A stretch of 37,007 nucleotides of DNA from Ardenticatena sp. (GTDB lineage Bacteria > Chloroflexota > Anaerolineae > Ardenticatenales > Ardenticatenaceae): assembly GCA_015487975.1 (NCBI GenBank), contig WFOS01000079.1, positions 1 to 37,007 of the forward strand, in the 5' to 3' direction. The position numbers and the translations under genes were made by a program. The notes below the pieces were generated by a model that was not told the DNA's origin, searched no databases, and was given only the letters and a program-made list of their open reading frames with translations. Shown in pieces: positions 24,826 through 33,741 of the stretch; the first letter of the stretch is position 1; every line of letters starts with the position of its first letter.

Positions 24826-25209
24826 CTACGTATCTAAACGTTCCCCATCGGCTTTTTTCAATGTTCCCTCTTCCAAAAAGAGCGTTGGCTCGGGTTCCCA
24901 CCCAAACCGTTCCCAGTCCACATAGCCTTGCTCGTCGAAGTGCACTCCTTCGGCTTCGAGGCGGCGGCGCTGTTCGGCGGCTCCGTGGTCGGCACGCGTG
25001 TTGCTGATACGCCCTTGGGCATTGATGACACGCCACCAAGGAACATGGTCTATCTCCTCTTCGGGGAGGGCTGCCAGCGCCCACCCGACGGTCCGCGCGC
25101 CACGCGCATGTCCAAAGACCAAGCGACTCATCAGCCCATAAGAGGCAACACGCCCATACGGGATACGGCATACCATGGCGTAAATGCGCTCGAAGACGGG
25201 TGATGTCAT
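24826..25209 (-). CDS. alkyltransferase-like (ATL) DNA-binding protein
   Basis: The 127-residue protein is the MGMT/Ogt C-terminal DNA-binding fold: [19 protein letters not shown] and [14 protein letters not shown]. The alkyl-acceptor motif PCHRV reads PWWRV at 57-61, so the Cys is replaced by Trp58. ATLs bind O6-alkylguanine without repairing it and hand the site to nucleotide excision repair. ATG 25209 overlaps the hisF stop by 4 nt (ATGA), so it is coupled to a histidine gene with which it has no obvious metabolic link. The C-terminus is extended by about 25 charged residues. Confidence 0.88.
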   Translation of the reverse strand: MTSPVFERIYAMVCRIPYGRVASYGLMSRLVFGHARGARTVGWALAALPEEEIDHVPWWRVINAQGRISNTRADHGAAEQRRRLEAEGVHFDEQGYVDWERFGWEPEPTLFLEEGTLKKADGERLDT

Positions 25210-25964
25210 GGCCGCACCACAACGCCCCGTTCGCGCAAATAGGCTTTGACGTCGCCAATGCTGAGTGTGCGATAATGGAAGAGCGACGCTGCAAGGGCGG
25301 CATCCGCTCCACCAACCGTCAGGGCTTCGTAGAAGTGTTCGGGCGCCCCGGCACCACCACTCGCAATCACGGGAATGCTGACGGCATTGGCCACGGCGCG
25401 GGTGAGTGGAATGTCGTAGCCTGCCTGGGTCCCATCGGCATCCATGCTGGTGAGCAAAATTTCGCCCGCGCCTAAGCGCTCGGCTTCCTGCGCCCACGCC
25501 ACAGCATCCAAGCCAGTGGGGATGCGTCCGCCGCTGATGACCACTTCCCACCAGCCTTCGGGACGCTTACGCGCGTCGATGGCGACGACAATGCACTGGC
25601 TGCCAAAGCGTTCTGCCCCGCGCGAGATGAGGTCGGGCTGGCGCACAGCAGCGCTGTTGATGGCAATTTTTTCGGCGCCAGCAGCCAGAATCTCGCGCAT
25701 ATCTTCGACGGTGCGAATGCCACCCCCTACGGTGAAAGGGATGAAGATGTTTTCGGCCACGCGACGCACGACATCGCGCATGATGGCACGCCCCTCGTGC
25801 GTGGCGGAAATGTCGAGGAACACAAGTTCGTCGGCGCGTTCGCGGTCGTAGACGATGGCCTGTTCGACAGGGTCGCCAGCGTCGCGCAGATTGACGAAAT
25901 TGACGCCTTTGACGACACGCCCATCTTTCACGTCCAGACAGGGAATGATGCGTTTGGCCAGCAT
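25206..25964 (-). CDS. hisF: imidazole glycerol phosphate synthase cyclase subunit HisF
   Basis: HisF uses ammonia from HisH to convert PRFAR to imidazole glycerol phosphate and AICAR. The 252-residue (beta-alpha)8 protein has the N-terminal [15 protein letters not shown] with catalytic Asp11 and AIDARK with the second Asp. The start is 3 nt after the hisA stop. It overlaps the ATL gene by 4 nt downstream. Confidence 0.97.
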   Translation of the reverse strand: MLAKRIIPCLDVKDGRVVKGVNFVNLRDAGDPVEQAIVYDRERADELVFLDISATHEGRAIMRDVVRRVAENIFIPFTVGGGIRTVEDMREILAAGAEKIAINSAAVRQPDLISRGAERFGSQCIVVAIDARKRPEGWWEVVISGGRIPTGLDAVAWAQEAERLGAGEILLTSMDADGTQAGYDIPLTRAVANAVSIPVIASGGAGAPEHFYEALTVGGADAALAASLFHYRTLSIGDVKAYLRERGVVVRP

Positions 25965-25967
25965 GCC

Positions 25968-26741
25968 TTAGCCCTCGCTGGTTCGTTCTGCGGAAGAGGT
26001 TGTTTCACCAGGGGCGGCACGTGCTATGGCAAGAGCATCGCGCAACGAAAACGCGCCTTCGTAGAGCGCCTTGCCAACGATGACACCCTCGACGCCGTAG
26101 GGTTCGATCCAGCGAATTTGGCGAATGTGGTCGAGCGAGCCAATGCCGCCGCTAGCGATAACACGGAGTTTGCTCAGATGCGCCAGTTCACCTGTACGAG
26201 CCACATTGGGCCCCTGCAATGTGCCATCGCGGGTGATGTCGGTGTAGATGATCCGTTCGACGCCGCGTTGCTTCATGCGCATCACCAGCGCGATGATGTC
26301 CAACCCGGTCTCCTGTTGCCAACCGTGGGTGGCGACGGTGCGGTCGCGAGCATCGATGCCCACGACAATACGTGCTGCACCGAACGTGTCAATCGCACGG
26401 CTCACCAGGTCGGGATTGGTGACAGCCACCGTGCCGAGGACGACACGCGCCACGCCCCAATCGAGTGCTTCGGCGATGTCGTCGAATGTTCGCAGGCCGC
26501 CACCGAATTGAACAGGGATATCAACCGCCCGCACGATGGCTTTGACGGCATCCACCGTTTCCGTCGCTTCGCCAAAGGCACCATCCAGGTTGACGACATG
26601 CAGCCATTCAGCCCCTTCGCGCACCCAACGTTCTGCCATTGCCACCGGATCGTTGCCATAGACGGTTTCGGCATTGGGGTCGCCTTTGAGCAAGCGCACG
26701 CAACGCCCGTGTCGAATGTCGATTGCTGGAAAGATGTCCAT
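25968..26741 (-). CDS. hisA: ProFAR isomerase HisA
   Basis: HisA isomerises ProFAR to PRFAR. The 257-residue (beta-alpha)8 protein starts MDIFPAIDIRHG with the catalytic Asp and has GIDARD in the second half. ATG 26741 is preferred because GGAG lies 7 nt upstream and the protein then begins as HisA usually does; ATGs at 26780 (ATGA overlap with hisH) and 26756 are possible. The C-terminal 20 residues are polar and poorly conserved in type. Confidence 0.96.
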   Translation of the reverse strand: MDIFPAIDIRHGRCVRLLKGDPNAETVYGNDPVAMAERWVREGAEWLHVVNLDGAFGEATETVDAVKAIVRAVDIPVQFGGGLRTFDDIAEALDWGVARVVLGTVAVTNPDLVSRAIDTFGAARIVVGIDARDRTVATHGWQQETGLDIIALVMRMKQRGVERIIYTDITRDGTLQGPNVARTGELAHLSKLRVIASGGIGSLDHIRQIRWIEPYGVEGVIVGKALYEGAFSLRDALAIARAAPGETTSSAERTSEG

Positions 26742-26776
26742 AGGTTCGCTCCGCATCGTGTCCTGGTTTGGGCGCA

Positions 26777-27397
26777 TCATTCGCCAAATGCGGCGAAATT
26801 GCGCAACAAGGCCAGCCCAAGTTCCTGGCTTTTTTCCGGATGAAACTGAATGCCCATCACATGGCCACGCCCACAGATGCAGGCAAATTCGATTTCGTAG
26901 TCGCTGGTGGCAAGCACCACGTCGGGATCGGCGGGATCGACATAGAACGAATGCACGAAGTAGCCAAATTGCCCTGGTTCGATGCCATGCACCAACGGGT
27001 GGTCGCGCTGAATGCGGATTTCATTCCAGCCGATGTGCGGAATTTTCAGGCTGATGTCGAATTTACGGACACGCCCCGGCAACAAGTGCAACCCCTCGTG
27101 GTGCCCCAGCTCTTCGCTTTCGTCGAAGAGCAGTTGGAGACCGAGGCAAATGCCCAACAGGGGCACACCGTCGGCCACCCGCTCGATGATGGCTTCATCG
27201 AGATGGGTAGCACGCAAACGTTCCATGGCCTTGCCAAACGCACCTACACCGGGTAGCACGAGTTTATGCGCTCGGCGCACCTCTTCGGGGTCGCTGGTGA
27301 TGCTGGCAGTGGCGCCAACGTGCTCGAATGCCCGCTGGACGGTGCGCAAATTGCCGGCGCCATAATCGACAATCGTAATGGGCGTGAATGTGCTCAT
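26777..27397 (-). CDS. hisH: imidazole glycerol phosphate synthase glutaminase subunit HisH
   Basis: HisH hydrolyses glutamine and channels ammonia to HisF. The 206-residue class I glutamine amidotransferase has IVDYGAGN at the start, the nucleophile Cys in LGICLGLQLL and the catalytic His-Glu in QFHPEKS. ATG 27397 lies 3 nt after the hisB stop. hisH, hisA and hisF follow one another. Confidence 0.97.
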   Translation of the reverse strand: MSTFTPITIVDYGAGNLRTVQRAFEHVGATASITSDPEEVRRAHKLVLPGVGAFGKAMERLRATHLDEAIIERVADGVPLLGICLGLQLLFDESEELGHHEGLHLLPGRVRKFDISLKIPHIGWNEIRIQRDHPLVHGIEPGQFGYFVHSFYVDPADPDVVLATSDYEIEFACICGRGHVMGIQFHPEKSQELGLALLRNFAAFGE

Positions 27398-27400
27398 GGC

Positions 27401-27997
27401 TTACTCCAACATGCCTTTGGTGCTTGGAACGTCGTCGCCACGCCGGGGGTCGCGAGCGACGGCCATGCGCAGTGCCTGCCCCAGCGCTTTGAAGATGCCT
27501 TCGATGATGTGGTGCGTGTTCTGCCCGGCAAGCACCTGCACATGCAGCGTCATTGCTGCATTGTGCGCCAGTGCCCGCAAAAATTCGGGCACCAGTTCGG
27601 TGTCGAATGTCCCGACTTTTGGGGCTGGAAACGCGCCCTGAAAGACCAGCAGGCCGCGCCCGCTAAAATCAAGCGCGACCAGCGCCAGCGCTTCATCCAT
27701 CGGCACAATGGCATGCCCATAGCGCCGAATACCCCGCTTGTCGCCCAAGGCGTCGTACAGCGCCTTCCCCAGCACAATGCCTACATCCTCGACCGTGTGA
27801 TGGTCGTCGATTTCGTAGTCGCCCTTGGCCTGGATGGTGAGGTCGAACAAGCCATGTTTGCGCACATGGTCGAGCATGTGGTCGAAAAAGGGAACGCCGG
27901 TCGCGATTCGACCGGCGCCAATGCCATCCAGGTTGAGTTCCAGCGAGATGGTGGTTTCGTTCGTGCGGCGTTGCAAACGAGCCACACGGGATGCCAT
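27401..27997 (-). CDS. hisB: imidazoleglycerol-phosphate dehydratase HisB
   Basis: HisB dehydrates imidazole glycerol phosphate; here it is the single-domain enzyme, without the histidinol-phosphatase domain of enterobacteria. The 198-residue protein has PFFDHMLDH, DDHHTVEDVG and QNTHHIIEG, the metal-binding His/Glu sets. ATG 28003 overlaps the upstream stop by 4 nt but AGGAG is only 1 nt away; ATG 27997 has AGGAG at 7 nt and is preferred. Confidence 0.96.
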   Translation of the reverse strand: MASRVARLQRRTNETTISLELNLDGIGAGRIATGVPFFDHMLDHVRKHGLFDLTIQAKGDYEIDDHHTVEDVGIVLGKALYDALGDKRGIRRYGHAIVPMDEALALVALDFSGRGLLVFQGAFPAPKVGTFDTELVPEFLRALAHNAAMTLHVQVLAGQNTHHIIEGIFKALGQALRMAVARDPRRGDDVPSTKGMLE

Positions 27998-27999
27998 GG

Positions 28000-29331
28000 T
28001 CATGCTCCTTTCCCCGCCAGGGTTTTGGCTTCCTGGATGATTGTGTCAATCTGCGCCAACACCCGTGGCGTGACACCTTGCTGCTCGGCATCAGCGAAGA
28101 GCGTTTCCAGCAGGCTGATGATGTGGTCAGGTGTGTAGGTGCTAAACGCTTCACGCAGCAGGGCAGCCCGTTCTTCCGCCGACGGTGTGCGCAGGAGTTG
28201 GTTGATGAGTTGCATTTCAGGCGGCAGGCGCGATTCAGCCAGCGTCACGACTTTCTCGTAGATGCGTTCCATGAGCGCCGCGACATCTTCGCGTTTCTGC
28301 TCCTTGGCGGCTTGCAGGTTGGCCGAGAGCAGCACCAGGAAGGCTTCGTCGAGGTCGTGGAAGCGTTCTTCGACCGCTTTGTCGATGTCGTCGGCTTGCA
28401 GGATTTCTTCCAGCTGGCGGGCAGCGCGCTCGACGGCCTGCTTGGCTTCGGCGTCCATTTCGTCGGTGAGTTTGACGAGTGCATCGCGCAGAGTGAGCAG
28501 TTCGGCGCGTTCTTCTTCGCTGGTAGCGTTTTCGATTTTCTCGGTGAGGTGCAAGAAGAAACCATAATCGAGGATGGGACGGTTCGCGGCGACCAGCGCC
28601 TGCAAGCGTCCGGGGTCGGCGTCGCGCAGCATGGCGAGCACATCATCGTACATCGCTTCGTAGCCCAGCTTGGGCACGTCGGCAGGCGAAAGGTCGAGCC
28701 GTTGAATCAACGTTTCACGCAGGGTGTGCAGCGCCTGCACCATTTCTTCTTCGTGGTCTTCTTGCTCCACGGTCGCCTGAATCATGTTCGACAACATGAG
28801 CATGAACGTGTAGTCGATTTTTTCCTTGTTGGCATCGATCAACTGGTGCAAGGCGTCTTCATCCCCAGCGCGGGCTTTTTCCACCATGTCGAGCAGCAGT
28901 TGCAACAGCTGCGTCTGGCGTTCGAGCTCCTTGCGGTCGATCCCATCGGCTTCGAGGATCGCATGAATGAGGCTTTGGATCGTCAGCATGCGTTTGGGGT
29001 TGAGCAAGTAGGCTTTCTGCTGCTCGGCGGGAAGGCTTTGCATCACCTTCCGCGTCAGGTCGCCGATGATTTTTTCTTCTTCGGGCATGGGCAGGTTGAG
29101 TTCGGCGGGCAGGTAAATGAGCAGCAATTCTTTTTGTGGATCGTGGTATGCAAATGGGATCGCAAGCATCCCCTGCATGCCACAATGCGGGCAGGTCACA
29201 CTGTTGACCTTGCCTTCCAAAAACGATTCTTTGAGCGTAGGGTTTTGCCCCACGTCAATCACATCGTAGACCGTTGCAGTGAATGGTTGGCGACATTGTG
29301 GGCAGGTAATTGTCGTGTGTTGTGCAGACAT
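28000..29331 (-). CDS. CpXC-domain protein, unknown function
   Basis: The 443-residue protein begins with a CpXC zinc-binding domain: CPQC at 10-13 and CPHC at 47-50. The rest is almost wholly helical, acidic and rich in Leu/Glu/Ala, with repeated segments of the type LLTLRDALVKL and long coiled-coil-like stretches, no membrane segment and no recognised catalytic motif. It is the first gene of the his operon and ends within the hisB start region. CpXC proteins have no established function; position before the his genes may be mere co-transcription. The start follows GAGGAACT. Confidence 0.82.
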   Translation of the reverse strand: MSAQHTTITCPQCRQPFTATVYDVIDVGQNPTLKESFLEGKVNSVTCPHCGMQGMLAIPFAYHDPQKELLLIYLPAELNLPMPEEEKIIGDLTRKVMQSLPAEQQKAYLLNPKRMLTIQSLIHAILEADGIDRKELERQTQLLQLLLDMVEKARAGDEDALHQLIDANKEKIDYTFMLMLSNMIQATVEQEDHEEEMVQALHTLRETLIQRLDLSPADVPKLGYEAMYDDVLAMLRDADPGRLQALVAANRPILDYGFFLHLTEKIENATSEEERAELLTLRDALVKLTDEMDAEAKQAVERAARQLEEILQADDIDKAVEERFHDLDEAFLVLLSANLQAAKEQKREDVAALMERIYEKVVTLAESRLPPEMQLINQLLRTPSAEERAALLREAFSTYTPDHIISLLETLFADAEQQGVTPRVLAQIDTIIQEAKTLAGKGA

Positions 29332-29375
29332 AGTTCCTCGTCTACTTCCTTGTCAATGGATATGTTTCGGCGCGC

Positions 29376-29404
29376 ATTATAGACGTTTGACGCATTCCTA
29401 CAAA
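29376..29404 (-). promoter_or_regulatory. promoter of the CpXC-his-pur operon
   Basis: On the minus strand a perfect TATAAT lies at 29376-29381, with TTTGTA (29399-29404) 17 bp upstream as a poor -35. The start would be near 29369, giving a leader of about 38 nt, too short for attenuation; no His-rich leader peptide is seen. Confidence 0.6.
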
Positions 29405-29421
29405 GGCAAACCAGGAGGCAT

Positions 29422-30339
29422 TCATGGCAAACGGGGGCGTGTAATGTGCATGATTTGGCGAGCGTTGGGTTTCAAACGGGTAGGACGGTGGTAAAGGCGC
29501 ACGTACACTTTGGTGACCAGTGCGCCGAGCAGGAAGATTTGGTGCGAATAGTAGAGCCAGAGCAAGAGCACAACGAGCGCACCGGCAGCGCCATAGATGG
29601 ATGCAGGCGCAATCGTGCGCAAATACCAGGCAATCAAATACTGCGCCAGGTAGAAAAATGTTCCCCCTACCAGGGCACCGACCAATGCTTCACGCCAGCG
29701 GATGACGATATCTGGAAAAATGCGATACATGATGGTGAAAGTGAAGGTGATGAGCCCATAGGACAACAGGAATTGCCAGAGCATCGAAAGTGGCCGTTCC
29801 AGCGGCATCGCATGCGCCAGCAGGATGAGAAGCGTTTCGAGCAAAATGTTGACGATGAGAATCACGGCAAGCACAAACCCAATGCCCAACACAAAGAGCA
29901 GGGCGAAAAAACGTTGCACGAGGAAATGCAGCAGCCCATTTGGCGGACGCACTTCGATATCCCAGATGGTATTGAGCACGGCTTTGGTTTGCATGAAAAC
30001 GTTGGTGGCAGTCCATACTAGTAAGCCAACACCAACGACCAGCAATGTGCCGCTGGTTTGCGCACGGGCGTTGGTGATGAGCGTCTCGATGAAACGAGCG
30101 GTGTTTTCCCCCAACAGGCCTTGCAATTGCAGGAGAATGCGTCGTTCGACGAGGGTAGGGTCGATAATGAAGCCGGCAACGACAATCACGAGGAAGAGCA
30201 AGGGCGCCAACGAAAAGAGCGTGTAGAAACTCAGGGCGGCAGCCAGGCGGGGAATGCCATAGCGTCCCCATTCACGGTACATCAAGAGGAAAAAGTGATA
30301 GCGTTTGCGATGTTCGCGCATCGGTCTCGAAGGGGGCAT
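29422..30339 (-). CDS. YihY/UPF0761 family membrane protein
   Basis: The 305-residue protein has about six hydrophobic segments and the family sequence LAAALSFYTLFSLAPLL near 35-51, with GALVGGTFFYLAQYL and SIYGAAGALVVLLLWLYYS in the C-terminal half. The family was once called ribonuclease BN by mistake; its function is unclear. ATG 30339 lies in the loop of a hairpin; ATG 30321 is an alternative. It is 37 nt downstream of the fabL-like gene. Confidence 0.88.
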   Translation of the reverse strand: MPPSRPMREHRKRYHFFLLMYREWGRYGIPRLAAALSFYTLFSLAPLLFLVIVVAGFIIDPTLVERRILLQLQGLLGENTARFIETLITNARAQTSGTLLVVGVGLLVWTATNVFMQTKAVLNTIWDIEVRPPNGLLHFLVQRFFALLFVLGIGFVLAVILIVNILLETLLILLAHAMPLERPLSMLWQFLLSYGLITFTFTIMYRIFPDIVIRWREALVGALVGGTFFYLAQYLIAWYLRTIAPASIYGAAGALVVLLLWLYYSHQIFLLGALVTKVYVRLYHRPTRLKPNARQIMHITRPRLP

Positions 30340-30352
30340 TCAAGCGCCCCCT
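30331..30352 (-). terminator. hairpin over the YihY start region
   Basis: AGGGGGC (minus 30352-30346) and GCCCCCT (30337-30331) pair perfectly with an 8-nt loop that holds ATG 30339. It lies 25 nt after the fabL stop and is followed by TTC, so it may be a weak terminator or may sequester the YihY start. Confidence 0.4.
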
Positions 30353-30376
30353 CCTCTGCTTCGCTCGATGGACGGG

Positions 30377-31141
30377 TCAGGCAAGCAGGCTATACCCACC
30401 ATCCACGACGATGGTTTGCCCACGAATCATGTCGGCATCGGGTGTGCACAGAAACGCGACCACGTTGGCAATGTCTTCGGGCGTGACGATGCGCCCCGCG
30501 GGTGTGCGTTCGATTCCGTTTTTGAGCATGGCTTCGCGGTTCGGGAAGTGTTTGAGCGCGTCGGTATCGACGACGCCACCGCTGACGGCGTTGGCTTTGA
30601 TGTTGTAGGGGGCAAGTTCGACCGCGAGGTAGCGTGTCAGGGTCTCCACAGCGGCTTTGCTAATCCCAATGACGACGTATTCGGGCAACACAAATTGCGA
30701 CCCCAGGCTAGAGATGCCGATGATGTGCCCCCCGCCACGCTTCTGCATCAGCGGCACAGCACGCTGCGCAGCAAAGAGGTGGCTGCGAGCATTGATGTTC
30801 ATCGTCCATTCCCAGCCCTTGGGCTTCTGCTCCATGACGGGGCGGATGTACCCACTGGCAGCGTTGTTGACGAGAATGTCCAGGCCGTCGAATGCGTGCT
30901 CGATTTCGTCGAACATCGCATTGAGTGAATCCAGGTTGCCCACATCGGCCTTGATGGTATGACAGCGCACACCGTATGCGCGAATTTCTTCGGCGGTTTC
31001 CTCGGCGGCAGAACGTTTGCGCAGATAATTGATGATCACATCAGCCCCTTCACTGGCGAATTTCAGCGCAATGGCCTTGCCAATGCCGCGGCTCCCACCT
31101 GTCACCAGCACAATTTTGCCCTCGAACCGTTTTTGCGACAT
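30377..31141 (-). CDS. fabL: enoyl-ACP reductase, FabL type (SDR)
   Basis: FabL reduces enoyl-ACP with NADPH in fatty acid elongation. The 254-residue SDR protein has the nucleotide loop TGGSRGIG (14-21), NNAASG, and a Tyr-x6-Lys active site (YVVIGISK) as in enoyl reductases rather than the usual Tyr-x3-Lys. The segments DALKHFPNRE and DMIRGQTIVVDGG match Bacillus FabL features. ATG 31141 has AAGGAGG upstream. A general SDR of unknown substrate is the alternative. Confidence 0.85.
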   Translation of the reverse strand: MSQKRFEGKIVLVTGGSRGIGKAIALKFASEGADVIINYLRKRSAAEETAEEIRAYGVRCHTIKADVGNLDSLNAMFDEIEHAFDGLDILVNNAASGYIRPVMEQKPKGWEWTMNINARSHLFAAQRAVPLMQKRGGGHIIGISSLGSQFVLPEYVVIGISKAAVETLTRYLAVELAPYNIKANAVSGGVVDTDALKHFPNREAMLKNGIERTPAGRIVTPEDIANVVAFLCTPDADMIRGQTIVVDGGYSLLA

Positions 31142-31209
31142 GTGTGTGGCCTCCTTCTTTTTTGGTTGGCGTTCGATTGGTCGTGGTATGCACCGTAAAA
31201 CAGAAACCC

Positions 31210-31653
31210 TCAAAGCGGGTCGGCGTAACGGGCCCACCGTTTCCCCGCTTTCTCGATCACACGACGGTCGTTTTCATATGTTGCCAGCTCGAGCGCTCGC
31301 GCGAGGGGCCACCACCGCACGTCGTCTACTTCGCTGAGTTGGGGGCGCAACGTGCCACCAATCGGCTTCATGAGAAAGTAATCCACGAATTTGTGGTGCC
31401 GTACATTGCGGCTCGCATAGTACCAGTATTCGATGGTCTCGATATGCGCGAGCGTGGTGACCTGAATACCTGTTTCTTCTTCGACTTCGCGACGTGCGGC
31501 TTCGGGCAGGCTTTCGTTCGGTTCCACTTGCCCCTTGGGAAGCGCCCAGCGTGTCCCATTGTGCGTCGCAATCATGAGGACATCGGGAGCATCAGCAGGC
31601 CCTCGTAGGACAACGCCACCAGCCGAATGAACAGTAATGGTTTTGACACGCAT
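31210..31653 (-). CDS. Nudix hydrolase
   Basis: The 147-residue protein has an intact Nudix box at about 41-63, from GQVEPNE to REVEEETGI, with the acidic metal ligands in place, and a conserved WALPKGQ before it. It hydrolyses a nucleoside diphosphate linked to another moiety; the substrate is not clear, but the short form and the trailing WW motif are like those of dinucleotide polyphosphate or oxidised-nucleotide enzymes. ATG 31653 is preferred (AGGG 6 nt upstream); ATG 31683 is possible. It is divergent from the repeat-protein gene. Confidence 0.88.
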   Translation of the reverse strand: MRVKTITVHSAGGVVLRGPADAPDVLMIATHNGTRWALPKGQVEPNESLPEAARREVEEETGIQVTTLAHIETIEYWYYASRNVRHHKFVDYFLMKPIGGTLRPQLSEVDDVRWWPLARALELATYENDRRVIEKAGKRWARYADPL

Positions 31654-31768
31654 GATTGCCCTGTTTCCGTCATTGCTCTTCATGAGGCCTAATTTATGCG
31701 GTTTTTGGGAAGATGAGCAAATCGCTCCCGTATGAAAGAGGTTCTCCACCGCACGAGGCGCGTCGATT

Positions 31769-31797
31769 TTGAATGTTCTCTCGTTTTATTCCATACT
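31769..31797 (+). promoter_or_regulatory. promoter of the repeat-protein gene
   Basis: TTGAAT (31769-31774), a 17-bp spacer and CATACT (31792-31797) form a sigma-70-like promoter. The leader to ATG 31966 would be about 160 nt; no clear structure is seen in it. The -10 is the same hexamer as in the sulfur-operon promoter. Confidence 0.5.
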
Positions 31798-31965
31798 GTC
31801 TTGCTTTGTCGGCACTGGCATCGTTGTCCAACACGTGCAATGTTCGCCATACACCCAACGCAGTGCCATGCTCCGCCGTTCTTCCTCGCTGTCCGTCCAC
31901 GCCGTATGTGAGTGTGTTGTATCGGTCGTTCGATCGACATCAAGCGATAGGGAAAGGAGTGTGAC

Positions 31966-33666
31966 ATGCACAAGTTGCGTTTGCTCGGCGTGGGTCTCGT
32001 GATGCTGCTCGTCGCGCTGGCCATACAAGTCACGCCTCAAACACGTCTCTCGGCAGGCGGCTTTCCCACGCCATCGCTGACGGGCGGAACCTACTTCGTT
32101 CATGTGGCTTCCAGCGACAACACAACTGGGCACATTACCGAGATTCGCCATCCGCTGTTGGATGGGAATCCCGATGCTATTTTCTTCGTGACGCCTTCCT
32201 GGGGGCCAATCGGTATCACCGGTGTCTACTACACTGCGCCTTACGGCGTGTATTACTTCAATGGAACATGGCGGATTTTCAGCCAAGATTTCACGGCTAT
32301 CCCCGCAGGGGCAACATTCAATATCTACATTCCCGACAGTACCGTCCCTGCTTTCATTCACACGGCCACCCCCAGTAATACAACCGATTATTACACCGAG
32401 ATCTCGTCACCATACCTTACGTCACCCAACGACATCATCCTCGTAACACAACGCTGGGACCCTTACAGCGTCTACAATCCACACCATATCGGCGTCGCCT
32501 ACGATGGTGGTTGGTTCATCTACAACCAGGATTCGGCCAACATCCCCCCAAATGCCTCTTTCAACGTTGCCGTGATCTCCCAAATGCCACGTGCTTTCCA
32601 ACATGTCACGACGGCAGACAATATCAGTGGGCATATCTCATCCATCTCGAATCCCCAAACCGACGGCTGGTCAGAAGCTGTGTTGCAAGCTGCACCGAGC
32701 AGTGTCGGCGCGTTCAATCCACATGGAACCGGCGTTTGGTACAATAGCGGCAAAAAGCAATGGAGCGTCTTCAATCAAGACCTTGCAACAATGCCCCCCA
32801 ATGTTCTCTTCAACATGCTCGTTGCTCCACAAACGTCCACCCAATTTACCATTCGTGCTCCATCCCCTTCATCGAACTACGTCGAACTCAACAACCCCAT
32901 GCTGAACGACAACATCGGTGCGCTTGTCTTTGCCACCACCCGCGGCTCGATTACCAATGAACACCCTACGGGGGTTTTCTTCAAAAGCTCGTCGCCGCTT
33001 TCGACGCAAAGCGCTGCCTCGACATCCCAAGTCCCTGGACGATGGGCCATCTACAACGAAGACCTTGGCCTGATGCCTGACGGCGTGGAATTCAATGTGT
33101 TCGCACCAGCGCCGTCGTTACGTGCCTTCGTGCATACGACAACGAGCGACAACGTAGACGCGCACCGTACCATTCTCGACCACCCCATGCTCAACGGCAA
33201 CCCCGATGCGATCGTCTTCATCGAACATTCATGGAACCCAGACGGCGAGAGCCCGGGCGTCTACCACAATCGGTATACTGGGGTCTTCTACGATGCAGGG
33301 CTGGAACGATGGGTGATCTTCAATCAAGACAACAGCACCATGCCCACGGGATTGGCTTTCAACGTCTTCGTTGCCAATGGCATGCCAAACGCCTTCGTTC
33401 ACCAGCCAACAGAAGGGAATGGGAACAACAGTTCCATCACATATCTCGATTCCCCCCTCACGAACGACAATCCAAACGCCATCATCATCGTGACACCACG
33501 GTATGGGGCGTTCAACGATTTTCCCATCGGCGTTTGGTATCATCCGGCGCTGGGACAATGGGCAATCGTCTCGCAAGATAGCTCGCTCTTCAGCAATCTG
33601 CACCAATTCAATGTCCTCGTGCTCAACAACTACGAAGTCTTCCTCCCACTGGGCATCGAGAACTGA
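31966..33666 (+). CDS. secreted protein of six ~80-residue repeats
   Basis: The 566-residue protein has a signal peptide (about 1-30, with a positive start and a VMLLVALAI core). Six repeats follow at about 43-126, 129-206, 209-289, 293-381, 387-471 and 476-554. Each has the order FxHxxxxxN, a DHPxLNxNPDAIxxVT-type segment, an IGVxYD segment, Wx-IFNQD, MP and FNV. Repeat 4 lacks the first part and has a Ser-rich insertion at 341-359. No cysteine is seen. The C-terminus is YEVFLPLGIEN, a short hydrophobic tail of a kind found on exported Chloroflexota proteins. AAAGGAG lies 6 nt before the ATG. Function unknown; binding or surface structure is inferred from the repeats. Confidence 0.85.
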   Translation: MHKLRLLGVGLVMLLVALAIQVTPQTRLSAGGFPTPSLTGGTYFVHVASSDNTTGHITEIRHPLLDGNPDAIFFVTPSWGPIGITGVYYTAPYGVYYFNGTWRIFSQDFTAIPAGATFNIYIPDSTVPAFIHTATPSNTTDYYTEISSPYLTSPNDIILVTQRWDPYSVYNPHHIGVAYDGGWFIYNQDSANIPPNASFNVAVISQMPRAFQHVTTADNISGHISSISNPQTDGWSEAVLQAAPSSVGAFNPHGTGVWYNSGKKQWSVFNQDLATMPPNVLFNMLVAPQTSTQFTIRAPSPSSNYVELNNPMLNDNIGALVFATTRGSITNEHPTGVFFKSSSPLSTQSAASTSQVPGRWAIYNEDLGLMPDGVEFNVFAPAPSLRAFVHTTTSDNVDAHRTILDHPMLNGNPDAIVFIEHSWNPDGESPGVYHNRYTGVFYDAGLERWVIFNQDNSTMPTGLAFNVFVANGMPNAFVHQPTEGNGNNSSITYLDSPLTNDNPNAIIIVTPRYGAFNDFPIGVWYHPALGQWAIVSQDSSLFSNLHQFNVLVLNNYEVFLPLGIEN

Positions 33667-33698
33667 TCGCTCGTGTGCGATATACACCTGCATACAAA

Positions 33699-33720
33699 GG
33701 GGCGCCAAGTGCGGCGCCCC
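33699..33720. terminator. hairpin between convergent genes
   Basis: GGGGCGCC (33699-33706) and GGCGCCCC (33713-33720) form a perfect 8-bp stem with a 6-nt loop between the stops at 33666 and 33742. It can serve both directions. Confidence 0.75.
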
Positions 33721-33741
33721 GTTCTGCTGTCCACGTGGGGT

